In this document: piece after piece, positions 16,079-23,009 of the stretch
How the letters are laid out: the number at the start of each line of letters is the position of its first letter
How positions within the stretch are numbered: position 1 is the first letter of the stretch
NCBI GenBank assembly: GCA_964630015.1
Contig: CAZVTJ010000006.1
Coordinates: 1-28,171 of the forward strand
From: CAZERT01 sp964630015
Lineage (GTDB): Bacteria; Patescibacteriota; Microgenomatia; UBA10105; UBA927
Length of the DNA stretch: 28,171 bases
Direction of reading: 5' to 3'
Made by a program: the position numbers and the translations under genes
The notes under the pieces: generated by a model
What the model was told of the DNA's origin: nothing
The model's database searches: none
What the model saw: the letters and a program-made list of their open reading frames with translations, nothing else

Positions 16079-16836
16079 ATTTTTATCTTCTGATTGCAGG
16101 AATCGTATTTGCCTACATGTGTATGTGGTTTGCGGCATCCGTCAAAGCGGGAAGAAATGATATTGCCGATATTGCCTGGGGACTCGGATTTGTTGTGGTT
16201 GCTTGGACATCCGCTTTCATTTCCGGATTTTCATCGATATCACTACTTATCAATATATTGGTTACGGTGTGGGGAGTGCGTCTTGCCTGGCATATCCAAA
16301 AAAGAAACAGAAAAAAAGCCGAAGATCCCAGGTATGCCTACATAAAACAACCGGGTTCAAATGTGTATCTGCAGAGTTTTTTGAAGGTGTATATGTTTCA
16401 GGGAATATTGCTATATATTATTTCTATTCCTGTCATGGCAATTAACCATATCGGATCCTATCAAATAGGGATGTTGGAAGCTTTTGGTATTGTGGTATGG
16501 ATTGTCGGATTTTATTTTGAAAGTGTGGGTGACAGTCAGCTTGCGGCTTTTATCCGTCGTCCGGAAAATAAAGGGAAGCTGATGACAACGGGTTTGTGGA
16601 AGTATTCCCGTCACCCGAATTATTTTGGGGAAGTGACGCAGTGGTGGGGGATTTTTTTGATTGTTGCATCAATCCCCGGCGGATTACTTACCATTATCGG
16701 ACCTGTTACCATCACCATTTTGATTTTGTTTGTTTCCGGTATTCCACTTTTGGAAAAAAAGTATGCAGGTAGGCCTGATTTTGAACAATACAAAAAACGC
16801 ACGAGTATATTCTTTCCGCTTCCTCCAAAAGCATGA
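16075..16836 (+). CDS. DUF1295 family protein (steroid 5-alpha-reductase-like methyltransferase/reductase fold)
   Basis: Polytopic membrane protein of about 253 residues with the DUF1295/isoprenylcysteine-methyltransferase-like fold. Seen: ADIAWGLGFVVVAW near helix 2, the cytoplasmic loop AWHIQKRNRKKAEDPRYAYIK, a long helix with VGFYFESVGDSQLAAF, and the catalytic-type C-terminal region GLWKYSRHPNYFGEVTQWWGIFL followed by FVSGIPLLEKKYAGRPDFEQYKKRTS. RHPNYFGE is the conserved cofactor-site motif in this superfamily. The substrate is unknown; a membrane lipid is plausible. ATG 16075 overlaps the previous stop by 4 nt, and its own stop overlaps the next start in the same way, so expression is coupled. 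Confidence 0.9.
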   Translation: MNFYLLIAGIVFAYMCMWFAASVKAGRNDIADIAWGLGFVVVAWTSAFISGFSSISLLINILVTVWGVRLAWHIQKRNRKKAEDPRYAYIKQPGSNVYLQSFLKVYMFQGILLYIISIPVMAINHIGSYQIGMLEAFGIVVWIVGFYFESVGDSQLAAFIRRPENKGKLMTTGLWKYSRHPNYFGEVTQWWGIFLIVASIPGGLLTIIGPVTITILILFVSGIPLLEKKYAGRPDFEQYKKRTSIFFPLPPKA

Positions 16837-17339
16837 ATCCGCAAAAAGTTGTCGTGGAAGATTTGATGCAGCACGGGTATATCTATTATAGGACACAGCC
16901 ACCGGGGAAAAATTTTGATCCACGGTTTACACCGGAACTTACACCTCAGCAGATGCTCTTAATGGGAGTCTTTGGTGGAAAATATATGACGGATTGCAGG
17001 GAAGAATTTCCGGATGAGTGGTTTCTGCACGCGAAATTATCACCAAAAAAATCCGATCCGGCGATAAATTATTTTGGTGTTTCTGCAAGTCAGCCGCTTT
17101 CGGAGTGGAAACGTAAGGGCTGGATTCATCCCGATGACCCAAGGGGGTGGTTTCAGTGGTACTGCCGTTATTATATGGGTCGGCGTCATCCTGATGACGA
17201 TCGGCAAATTAAACGCTGGATTGCCATAAGGCGCCATATCAGCCAGATTAAAAATAATTGCATGCCGTATGATGAAAGCTGCAGAAAAAGGCAACGCCAG
17301 GCACTTCTCCATTGGGCATACGACAGCAGGAGAATCTGA
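16833..17339 (+). CDS. Conserved hypothetical protein with WFQWYCRYYMGRR motif
   Basis: 168 residues, soluble by eye, rich in Trp, Arg, Tyr and Asp. It has a strongly patterned centre: FGVSASQPLSEWKRKGWIHP, then DPRGWFQWYCRYYMGRRHP, then DDRQIKRWIAIRRHISQI, and a basic C-terminus with two Cys. I recall a widespread uncharacterised family with the same DPRGWFQWYCR block but know no function. Basic and aromatic residues would suit nucleic-acid or cofactor binding (inference only). Last gene of the TspO-DUF2177-DUF1295 operon, starting in the previous stop (ATGA). It converges on the minus-strand redox operon, with 19 bp between the two stops. Confidence 0.78.
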   Translation: MNPQKVVVEDLMQHGYIYYRTQPPGKNFDPRFTPELTPQQMLLMGVFGGKYMTDCREEFPDEWFLHAKLSPKKSDPAINYFGVSASQPLSEWKRKGWIHPDDPRGWFQWYCRYYMGRRHPDDDRQIKRWIAIRRHISQIKNNCMPYDESCRKRQRQALLHWAYDSRRI

Positions 17340-17358
17340 TGATATATGTACAAGGGTG

Positions 17359-18546
17359 TTATCCGAACATAAGAAGTTCAGGTTTAATAAGAAGTAAAAT
17401 ACCGATGATAGCCATAAGTGTGCCACCGATGAGATGGGAATATCTGGAATATTTGCTTTGAATTCCTACAGCCTCAAGTGTGATCATTGCGGTAAAAAAT
17501 ATGACTAAATCATCAAACATAAAAATAAGGACATAGAACGCAAGGTATAGATAATATTGCCATGTAGGGAGATGGGAAAGGCTTAATATTTGGGTATAAA
17601 TAGCAGGAAGTCCGGCAGAACAGACAAGCTCAATCATGTTAACGGCAACGGCAAGTATCATCATGCCACCCAATGCAAAAAGAAATTGTTGTTTTTGTGT
17701 AATGGTTTTGATCCGTTCGAATACTTTTTGCCGTTTTGAATTTCCCATTACTTTGCATCCGCCTTGTTTATTTACAAAATAGTCACGTATATTATGGATT
17801 CCGGCTCCCAGAGCAACCAGACCGATCATAATCCTTACCCACGCGATCATTCCTATAAATAAAAATAGGTTAAGCCATGCTGCAAGAAAGAGAAAATAAA
17901 CCGCTGCGGATGTAATGATAAATACGCTTCCGAGAATCCACATACGTTTTCTATCCTTCATTCCTAATAAGATGCTGATAAGAAACAATAATGTCCACAT
18001 GGCACAGGGGTTAAAGCCATCAAGCAGAGCCAAGATAAAAGTTAAGACGGGCAAGGAAAGGCTTTTTGTGGAAATGGTACCCAAAATCGGAATCGTGATG
18101 CTATCGGCAATACCGGATGTTTTTTTAATTGTAGTAGCATCGGGTTGTATTTCTTCCCTCGTGTTGGAAATCAAATCATGACATCCGTTTTCCATTGCGC
18201 AAATAATTGCATCCTCAATTTCTTTCCCTGTTGTTTCGTCGCTTAAGAAACCGACAATTTCTTTATTTCCGATAAGTGTAAAAGGGACTCCCGGAATCGT
18301 AACACCTAATTTCTTCCCGATTTCCGAAAGAAGGGCAGCATTGTCTTTGTTTTGGGTTATTTCATATTCTTTGATTGTAAGAGTTGGATATTTGGTTTGT
18401 AATGTTCCAAGAAATTCCTTTTCTTTCGCGCAATGCGGGCATCCTTGACTCCAAAATAAGTGAAGCGTTACATTGCCGGCAAATACCGGAAGGGTAGTGG
18501 TAAAAAATATTGCGCAGGTGACAAGTATTTGGAATAGTTTTTTCAT
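17359..18546 (-). CDS. Thioredoxin-fold plus CcdA/DsbD-like transmembrane electron-transfer protein
   Basis: Likely moves reducing equivalents across the membrane or acts as a secreted disulfide reductase. Seen: a signal peptide (1-23, ending VFAG), a thioredoxin/glutaredoxin-like domain with active site C36-P-H-C39 in WSQGCPHCAKEKEF and cis-Pro in IPGVPFTLIG, a short linker, then about six membrane helices. Two helices carry Cys in CcdA-like settings, FNPCAMWTLLFLISILLGM and IELVCSAGLPAIYTQIL, the pair that relays electrons in DsbD/CcdA proteins. 395 residues. Last gene of the minus-strand operon, 5 nt after the mini-thioredoxin, which is a plausible cytoplasmic electron donor. Confidence 0.88.
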   Translation of the reverse strand: MKKLFQILVTCAIFFTTTLPVFAGNVTLHLFWSQGCPHCAKEKEFLGTLQTKYPTLTIKEYEITQNKDNAALLSEIGKKLGVTIPGVPFTLIGNKEIVGFLSDETTGKEIEDAIICAMENGCHDLISNTREEIQPDATTIKKTSGIADSITIPILGTISTKSLSLPVLTFILALLDGFNPCAMWTLLFLISILLGMKDRKRMWILGSVFIITSAAVYFLFLAAWLNLFLFIGMIAWVRIMIGLVALGAGIHNIRDYFVNKQGGCKVMGNSKRQKVFERIKTITQKQQFLFALGGMMILAVAVNMIELVCSAGLPAIYTQILSLSHLPTWQYYLYLAFYVLIFMFDDLVIFFTAMITLEAVGIQSKYSRYSHLIGGTLMAIIGILLLIKPELLMFG

Positions 18547-18551
18547 TATAT

Positions 18552-18824
18552 TTATCGGTCTTTGTATTTTGTGATCGTATCAATGAGTTGTTTTTTTTCT
18601 ATTTCTCCACTAAGCCGTTCGAGTTCTTTTTCATTATGATCAAGGAAAATAAAAACGGGGAGCACTCCGTCGGTAATACCGTATTTTTCTACCATTTCTT
18701 TTTCTGTATCGAAATCATAATAGCTCGTTGATAGCCATGGGTTCTCTTTTTCGATTTCCTGCCAACGCGGCCGCATAACCAAACAACCATTACACCATAC
18801 TGCGCCAAATTTCAGTACCTTCAT
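18552..18824 (-). CDS. Mini-thioredoxin (WCNGC active site)
   Basis: 90-residue thioredoxin-fold protein with no signal peptide, so cytoplasmic. Seen: beta strand KVLKFGAVW followed by C11-N-G-C14 (a variant of WCGPC), then helix LVMRPRWQEIEKE, and the cis-Pro region GVLPVFIFLD. It ends shortly after the last helix. Its ATG overlaps the stop of the YibE/F gene, and the Shine-Dalgarno AAAGGAGG is formed by the last codons of that gene. The DsbD-like gene follows after 5 nt. Together they could form a cytoplasm-to-outside electron path (inference). Confidence 0.9.
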   Translation of the reverse strand: MKVLKFGAVWCNGCLVMRPRWQEIEKENPWLSTSYYDFDTEKEMVEKYGITDGVLPVFIFLDHNEKELERLSGEIEKKQLIDTITKYKDR

Positions 18825-19939
18825 ATCGTTGCCTCCTTTGTATTTTTTTGTCTTTTTACTGCAAGTGCGGCAATAGCGGTTGTAATGGGTACAGCCAAAA
18901 TAAGACCGATACTTCCTACAAGCGTCTGTACAATTTCATCTGCAATGAGTTCGTAATTGATGATTTCGGAAAATGGATGGGGATTGTGTATAAAAAGAAG
19001 TAATAGCGGTAATGCAGCACCTGTATATACCAGGACGAGAGTGTTGACCATGGAGGAAATATGGTCCTGCCCGACTTTCATAGCTCGTCTATATAATTGA
19101 GTAAATCCAAAATTACTATTCGCCTCTTTTAGTTGGAAGACAATTGCAGATTGGGAGATAGTAATGTCATCCAATACTCCAAGCACACCGATAATAATGC
19201 CAGCCAACAATAATCCCTTAATATTTACGCTTCCTTGCATGATATTTTGCAAAAACCCAGCTTCTTCCGATGCAAATCCAGTAAGCTTTGCTTTTTCAAC
19301 AAATACATAGGAAAGTAGTCCTGTAATCGTCAGTGCAATTAGTGTCCCCGCGATTGCGGATAACGTTTTTCTGTTAATTCCATGAGAAAGAAAAAAGGAA
19401 ACAGGAATAATGATGAGCGAACCCATAACTGCGATTGTAATTGGATTTCTGCCGGAAAGAATGTTGGGTAATATAAAAAGAAATATGACAAGAAACGATA
19501 CTGCCATTCCAAGCAAGGATAAAATTCCCCTCCATCGCGCAACTGCTATTGTACATATAAGAAACAGAAGGAATAACTTAAGAAGTGTATTTCTTCGGAC
19601 AAAATCGGAAATATAAAAAGTTTCTTTCCCATCATTTCCGATAAGATGGCTGATAACAAGTTCGTCTCCTTGTCGATACATCTGTTGGTTTGTTGTTGGG
19701 GTGGCTCCGTTTTCTACAGTTATCATGTCGCCTTTAAGCGGCCCGGTGGTAATAAGAATTTCCAGTTTCTGGTAAAGCTTAGATGTTTTGGAGGGTAAAG
19801 TTTCTTCCGGTATGCGCAAAATTTTTCCCTCTAGCGTTTCTTCTTTTTGCATCGTCGTTTGTGTGGTTTGTGCACTCACGGGCAAAACATAAGAAATAAC
19901 CACGACAATTAGTAAAAGAAATTTATAAATTTTATTCAT
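18821..19939 (-). CDS. YibE/F family membrane protein
   Basis: Polytopic membrane protein of unknown function, 372 residues. Seen: a signal peptide (LLLIVVVISYVLPVSAQ), an extracytoplasmic beta-rich domain (about 30-115, with LEGKILRIPEE, LEILITTGPLKGD and GDELVISHL), then about eight transmembrane helices with family landmarks ARWRGILSLLGMAVSFLVI, FVEKAKLTGFASEEAGFLQ, GVLGVLDDITISQSAIVFQL, GQDHISSMVNTLVLVYTGAALPLLLLF and ELIADEIVQTLVGSIGLILAVPITT. YibE/F proteins have been suggested to be transporters or regulators but remain uncharacterised. It lies 15 nt after the ferritin-like gene. A TATATT box 9 nt before its ATG could be an internal promoter, weakly supported in this AT-rich DNA. Confidence 0.92.
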   Translation of the reverse strand: MNKIYKFLLLIVVVISYVLPVSAQTTQTTMQKEETLEGKILRIPEETLPSKTSKLYQKLEILITTGPLKGDMITVENGATPTTNQQMYRQGDELVISHLIGNDGKETFYISDFVRRNTLLKLFLLFLICTIAVARWRGILSLLGMAVSFLVIFLFILPNILSGRNPITIAVMGSLIIIPVSFFLSHGINRKTLSAIAGTLIALTITGLLSYVFVEKAKLTGFASEEAGFLQNIMQGSVNIKGLLLAGIIIGVLGVLDDITISQSAIVFQLKEANSNFGFTQLYRRAMKVGQDHISSMVNTLVLVYTGAALPLLLLFIHNPHPFSEIINYELIADEIVQTLVGSIGLILAVPITTAIAALAVKRQKNTKEATI

Positions 19940-19954
19940 ATGTAACGGAATATA

Positions 19955-20212
19955 TTAATCGTGTTCTTCAAACATTTTATCAAAAACAGCATCATTTTCT
20001 CGTAAGTATTCGATTAACATCGCCGCATGCTCTTTTTCCTCATCGCGGTTATGGGCTAGGATGTGTTTAAGCTTCTCATCATCACAGGCATGGTAACGTT
20101 CTTCATAAACGGTAATGGCATCTAATTCCTCAATGAGTGATTGCCGTGCACGTGCGAGGTTTTTTGATTCATTCGGTTGTTTTTCTGCGTCAGATACTAA
20201 ATTATAACTCAT
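19955..20212 (-). CDS. Encapsulated-ferritin-like (EncFtn-type) protein
   Basis: 85-residue helical-hairpin protein resembling EncFtn, the ferroxidase normally packed inside encapsulin shells, in which two protomers make one four-helix ferritin site. Seen: helix 1 ARARQSLIEELDAITVYEER and helix 2 LKHILAHNRDEEKEHAAMLI, then the family tail ENDAVFDKMF. By comparison with EncFtn the ligands should be E29, E59 and H62. It ends soon after the second helix, with only FEEHD beyond the FDKM motif, so an encapsulin-targeting peptide is not evident. A strong Shine-Dalgarno (GGAGGTGA) lies in the end of the DUF134 gene, whose stop overlaps this start. No encapsulin gene is in the window. Iron oxidation or storage is inferred. 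Confidence 0.85.
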   Translation of the reverse strand: MSYNLVSDAEKQPNESKNLARARQSLIEELDAITVYEERYHACDDEKLKHILAHNRDEEKEHAAMLIEYLRENDAVFDKMFEEHD

Positions 20213-20496
20213 GGTTTTTCACCTCCTTCTATTCGTATCGCTTTTCCTTCAATGATCGCGCGCGCGATTTTTTTTTGTGCACTGCCCAATATTCGGGCAA
20301 AAGTCGGTTGCGATACATTCATTTTTTTCGACGAATGGATTTGATCCAGTTCATCTACTTCATAGAGTTTTAACGCCTCTAATTCATCGGGAAGCACTGT
20401 AATTTCTTCCAGCTCCCGAAGTGGTATTCCCCTTGGTTTAAAATATACGACGTTTGGACTAAACCGAATACAACGCGGAACTATTGGGCGTGACAT
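20209..20496 (-). CDS. DUF134 (UPF0251) family helix-turn-helix protein
   Basis: Small putative DNA-binding protein, 95 residues. Seen: the family N-terminus MSRPIVPRCIRFSPNVVYFKP followed by GIPLRELEEITVLPDELEALKL, then a sigma-70 region-4-like helix-turn-helix, YEVDELDQIHSSKKMNVSQPTFARILGSAQKKIARAIIEGKAI. DUF134 proteins commonly neighbour metal-cofactor and DUF5320 genes. Function unproven, but autoregulation of this operon is a reasonable guess. It is preceded after 6 nt by DUF5320 and lacks a Shine-Dalgarno sequence. A TAAAAT hexamer 8 nt before its ATG might be an internal promoter. Its C-terminal codons (EGGEKP) hold the ribosome-binding site for the ferritin-like gene. Confidence 0.92.
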   Translation of the reverse strand: MSRPIVPRCIRFSPNVVYFKPRGIPLRELEEITVLPDELEALKLYEVDELDQIHSSKKMNVSQPTFARILGSAQKKIARAIIEGKAIRIEGGEKP

Positions 20497-20502
20497 AGAT
20501 AA

Positions 20503-20760
20503 TTATTTTAGTATATCCGCCTCTTCTTTTTCCACATCTTCCAATTCTTCCTTTAATGCTTGTTTGTAGTCTTTCAATGCTTCCAGTTTTTCTTCTTTTG
20601 TTTGGGGTGCATTCCACCCGAAATATCTTCCGAGTCCCCGTCCGAATCCACTCATTCCTCGTCCAAATCTACCCATTCGGTATCCTTGTCCGCAAGGACC
20701 CATTCCACGTCCGGTTAACGGGCCTTGTCCGCGTGGACCTGTTTGATCAAATGCTGGCAT
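20503..20760 (-). CDS. DUF5320 family Gly/Arg-rich small protein
   Basis: 85 residues. The N-terminal half is Gly/Arg-rich with family repeats (TGPRGQGPLTGRGMGPCGQG, then GRFGRGMSGFGRGLGRYFGW) and one Cys. The C-terminal half is a charged coiled coil (TKEEKLEALKDYKQALKEEL). DUF5320 proteins are found beside DUF134 and iron-molybdenum-cofactor-type (NifX/NifB-like) proteins in anaerobes (family knowledge); none of the latter is here. It starts 2 nt after the preceding stop, with an excellent Shine-Dalgarno (AAGGAGGTGA) supplied by the last codons of that gene. Function unknown. Confidence 0.88.
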   Translation of the reverse strand: MPAFDQTGPRGQGPLTGRGMGPCGQGYRMGRFGRGMSGFGRGLGRYFGWNAPQTKEEKLEALKDYKQALKEELEDVEKEEADILK

Positions 20761-20762
20761 AT

Positions 20763-20960
20763 TTATTCACCTCCTTTTTTACTTTGTAGTAAATGATTTT
20801 CTACAGTCAGAAGTTTGTGTACAAGTTGTTTTTTAATTTTTTGAAGTCTTGATACATATCCTTGCGGGTGTATTATTTCTTTTTCATTGGGATAGACGCA
20901 ATATTTACACCGTAGTTCATTTGAATTTTGATGAGGACATGCACGATTCATATTATGCAT
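20763..20960 (-). CDS. Small Cys-containing protein, first gene of the metal/redox operon
   Basis: 65 residues, not recognised as a named family. The N-terminus has a possible zinc knuckle, CPH followed ten residues later by CKYC, then VYPNEKE. The rest is a basic amphipathic helix (VSRLQKIKKQLVHKLLTVENHLL). ATG 20960 is chosen because it lies 8 nt after a strong promoter; an ATG three codons later is also possible. Its C-terminal KGGE codons form the Shine-Dalgarno for DUF5320. Metal binding and a role as a regulator or metal sensor are inferences from the Cys/His pattern and position. Confidence 0.72.
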   Translation of the reverse strand: MHNMNRACPHQNSNELRCKYCVYPNEKEIIHPQGYVSRLQKIKKQLVHKLLTVENHLLQSKKGGE

Positions 20961-20968
20961 ACATATTC

Positions 20969-20997
20969 ATAATACTATGAACACGTCTGGTTATCAA
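20969..20997 (-). promoter_or_regulatory. Main promoter of the seven-gene metal/redox operon
   Basis: Minus strand: -35 TTGATA (20997-20992, 5 of 6 consensus), exactly 17 bp, -10 TATTAT (20974-20969), then 8 nt to ATG 20960. The best -35/-10 pair in the window. There is no Shine-Dalgarno sequence, so the first gene should be leaderless. The -10 lies in AT-rich sequence (TATTATGAATATG). I see no clear operator. Confidence 0.65.
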
Positions 20998-21009
20998 GGG
21001 TGGAGAAGT

Positions 21010-21377
21010 TTAAAGGTAAAGTAGGCTTATGGCCATGATAGCCATACCAAATACAATACCGGAAATTGCAGCATGTCCTTGGCAGTATTCGAAGCAGGAT
21101 GGGAGTAGTTCATCAAAACTTACATAAACCATAATTCCCGCAACAAAAGCAAAAATATATCCGAGTAATTCGGGCGTAAGATAAGGCTGAAGTAGAATAT
21201 AAGCCAAAATTGCACCGATTGGTTCTGCAATTCCCGCAAGAAATGCATACCATAAGGCTTTCCGCCTGCTGTGTGTTGCTAGATAGATAGGTGTTGCCAC
21301 GGCAATTCCTTCCGGAATGTTGTGGATTGCTGTTGCCCATGCAATAAAAAATCCAAAGGTATTATTACCAAGAGAAC
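21010..21377 (-). pseudogene. zupT: ZIP-family metal transporter ZupT-like, C-terminal part (after frameshift)
   Basis: C-terminal half of a ZIP permease that continues from 21378-21773 in another frame. Seen: helix 5 with the metal motif HNIPEGIAVATPIYLATHS, then WYAFLAGIAEPIGAILAYILL, YIFAFVAGIMVYVSFDELLP and a last helix. Read through the six-T run with a one-base backward slip, the joined protein is about 254 residues, the normal ZupT length, with both HNxPEG motifs present. No other damage is visible. A start at the GTG at 21300 would lack the first metal motif. It ends 50 bp before the metal/redox operon in the same orientation. Confidence 0.82.
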
Positions 21378-21773
21378 TTAAAAAACGGCAATACCTTCTG
21401 GAAAATTATGGATTGCAATAGTGATAGCAATAAACACACCGCTTGTCATAAGTTTGTTGTATGGTGTTCCGTTTTTTATGCTTTTTTTCATCATGTGGTT
21501 TGGCAGGATGATATCAATAATTCCGATGAAAAAAATTCCCAGAAAGAACATGATATTGGCAGGAAGAACGCTTACTGCTTTTACGGATTCCGGTACGAGT
21601 TCAATAAATGAAATATAGATCATTGCACCAGCGGATATTCCAAGAAAAAAACTGATGTAGTTAATTTTCAGTTTTTTTGCAAAAAGAAAAAGTACACCGC
21701 CAATGACGGTGGAAATTCCTGCAAAAAACGACAATGCAAGTGGAAGTCCTATGGAATATATAGTGGGAGACAT
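21378..21773 (-). pseudogene. zupT: ZIP-family metal transporter ZupT-like, N-terminal part (ends at frameshift)
   Basis: N-terminal half of a ZIP permease for zinc, iron or manganese uptake. Seen: helix 1 LPLALSFFAGISTVIGGVLFLF, helix 2 INYISFFLGISAGAMIYISFIELVPES, helix 3 MFFLGIFFIGIIDIILP, a His-containing loop PNHMMKK, and helix 4 with the metal motif IAIHNFPEGIAVF. The frame then hits TAA directly after a run of six T (21380-21385 on the plus strand reads A). One more T, or a -1 slip on TTT-TAA, continues correctly as LSSLGNNTFGFF. The stop may be a real mutation, an assembly error or a recoding site. Confidence 0.82.
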
Positions 21774-21787
21774 TTATGTTGTAAGTA

Positions 21788-21835
21788 ATAATTTCTGTAT
21801 TGAAAAAGTATGGCAATCGTTTAAGTATTCTTAAA
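21788..21835 (-). promoter_or_regulatory. Candidate promoter and inverted repeat upstream of the ZupT-like gene
   Basis: Minus strand: TTGCCA (21816-21811), 17 bp, AATTAT (21793-21788), 14 nt to ATG 21773. Just upstream of the -35 lies a perfect inverted repeat TTTAAG-TATT-CTTAAA (21820-21835), a possible operator half-site pair. It does not match a metalloregulator box that I know. Confidence 0.35.
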
Positions 21836-21996
21836 TATTATCTTCGATTTTAGTTAAACGTAATGAATACCTTTGTGGTACCATAACAAATTTTGAATGG
21901 TTTTTCAACAGAATTTTTACTCCAATTGTGTTGCGGTTTTGTGTTTGACTTCCCTTGAATACATATAGGTATTGCGCCATGTGCAATACATGGCTG
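21836..21996. other. AT-rich spacer between hydrolase and ZupT-like gene
   Basis: No gene that I can support. A minus-strand frame (21831-22028) overlaps the end of the hydrolase gene and has no recognisable motif or ribosome-binding site. No terminator-like hairpin with a T-run was seen. Confidence 0.4.
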
Positions 21997-22584
21997 TTAT
22001 GAAGTATGTATGGTTTTAATAATCTCATTTAATAATTCCGGAAATTCTGATTGTTTCCATCCATTAAACATAAAATGACCGTATGCGTGGAATTCCCGAT
22101 AGATAAGCGGGTGGATTGTATTTCGAAGAATATCCACGGTTTTTTGTATGCTTTCCTGGTCATTATCGGAATTGAAAATCGTAATTCCCGCAGTTCTTTT
22201 TGCCAATTCGGGATCAATCTCGAAACCGTCAAAAAAGTCTTTTGTATGCTCACGGTCCGGATCAAGCCATGGGGCAATCAGATATACCCGATTGATCCGG
22301 AGATTTGGGTGGATACAAAGATATTTAATGAAATATCCCGCGCCGGTACTGTGTCCGATCAGGATAGTTTTCACTCCGATTTCAAATCGCTCCACCTCTT
22401 TTGTCCAAACAGCCCAATTCCGATCATATGCAAGAGGAACCTCGGGGGTAGAGGTCGGAATACCTGCCTGAATCAATTTTCCCTGGAGCCAGGGGATCCA
22501 ATAGGAATTACTTGGGCTTGGGTGTTTTGGATTGAAGTATTCTTCTTTTGATGGTCCGCCATGAAGGATGATTGCGTTGTTCAT
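21997..22584 (-). CDS. RBBP9/YdeN-type alpha/beta hydrolase
   Basis: Cytoplasmic serine hydrolase of the RBBP9 (DUF1057-like) group, 195 residues; substrate unknown. Seen: N-terminal strand NAIILHGGPSKEEYFNPKHP, WIPWLQGKLIQAG, the nucleophile elbow GHSTGAGYFIKYL, the cap-proximal LIAPWLDPDREHTKDFFDGFEID, the likely catalytic Asp in TIFNSDNDQESI, and the catalytic His in AYGHFMF. All parts of the triad are present. It stands alone on the minus strand with small gaps on both sides. The start is the first ATG and gives the family N-terminus. Confidence 0.88.
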   Translation of the reverse strand: MNNAIILHGGPSKEEYFNPKHPSPSNSYWIPWLQGKLIQAGIPTSTPEVPLAYDRNWAVWTKEVERFEIGVKTILIGHSTGAGYFIKYLCIHPNLRINRVYLIAPWLDPDREHTKDFFDGFEIDPELAKRTAGITIFNSDNDQESIQKTVDILRNTIHPLIYREFHAYGHFMFNGWKQSEFPELLNEIIKTIHTS

Positions 22585-22607
22585 ATAGTCACTCAGGATA
22601 GTATACT

Positions 22608-23009
22608 TTATTTTAAAAAATATGATTCTTTAATCCATCCGATACATTCATCATCGATTTCTTTTTCGTTAGTAATAAAAAAACAATTTTTAAACCTTGT
22701 ACGTGATAGAGGAACTGATGCGTTTAGTTTTGGAGTGTCTACGATTCGATTGAGCGCTATCCGTATTTCTATCCCGTCTGATTTTGGAAGCACAGCTAAA
22801 AAATTATAGGTCCCGAATAGATGAATACAGCATGGAAGGGGAATGATTTTGCATGTGCCGATATATTTTTCTATGTGTTGGAGTAAATAATCAAACAGTA
22901 TTTTTGCTTTGTTTTTGTTTACGAAATGGGATTCGAGGGTAACTTTCTTGCAGCTGTGGGGTTGCTTGGTTTTTTCAAATATTCTGCTGCAGTTTGGACA
23001 TGTCCATAT
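22608..23009 (-). CDS. DUF5655-like protein with N-terminal zinc ribbon; no canonical start codon
   Basis: Open frame of about 133 codons that reads as a coherent protein: a zinc-ribbon-like start WTCPNCSRIFEKTKQPHSC (C-x2-C and H-x-C), then VTLESHFVNKNKAKILFDYLL, a central strand LAVLPKSDGIEIRIAL, NASVPLSRTRFKNCFFITNE, and ECIGWIKESYFLK. The layout matches DUF5655 proteins (zinc ribbon, DHF-type helix, TKxGIxF-like strand). The frame is open back to a TAA at 23022-23024, but no ATG, GTG or TTG precedes the first Trp; candidates are ATA (23009) or GTA (23018). The nearest GTG start (22793) would lose more than half. Either a non-standard start or a recently inactivated gene. Confidence 0.6.
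   Translation of the reverse strand: MWTCPNCSRIFEKTKQPHSCKKVTLESHFVNKNKAKILFDYLLQHIEKYIGTCKIIPLPCCIHLFGTYNFLAVLPKSDGIEIRIALNRIVDTPKLNASVPLSRTRFKNCFFITNEKEIDDECIGWIKESYFLK

Noticed and set aside
22051..22551. Long plus-strand frame of 166 codons opposite the alpha/beta hydrolase
   Set aside because: Shadow of a gene with a full catalytic triad; the plus frame has no motif or start signal.
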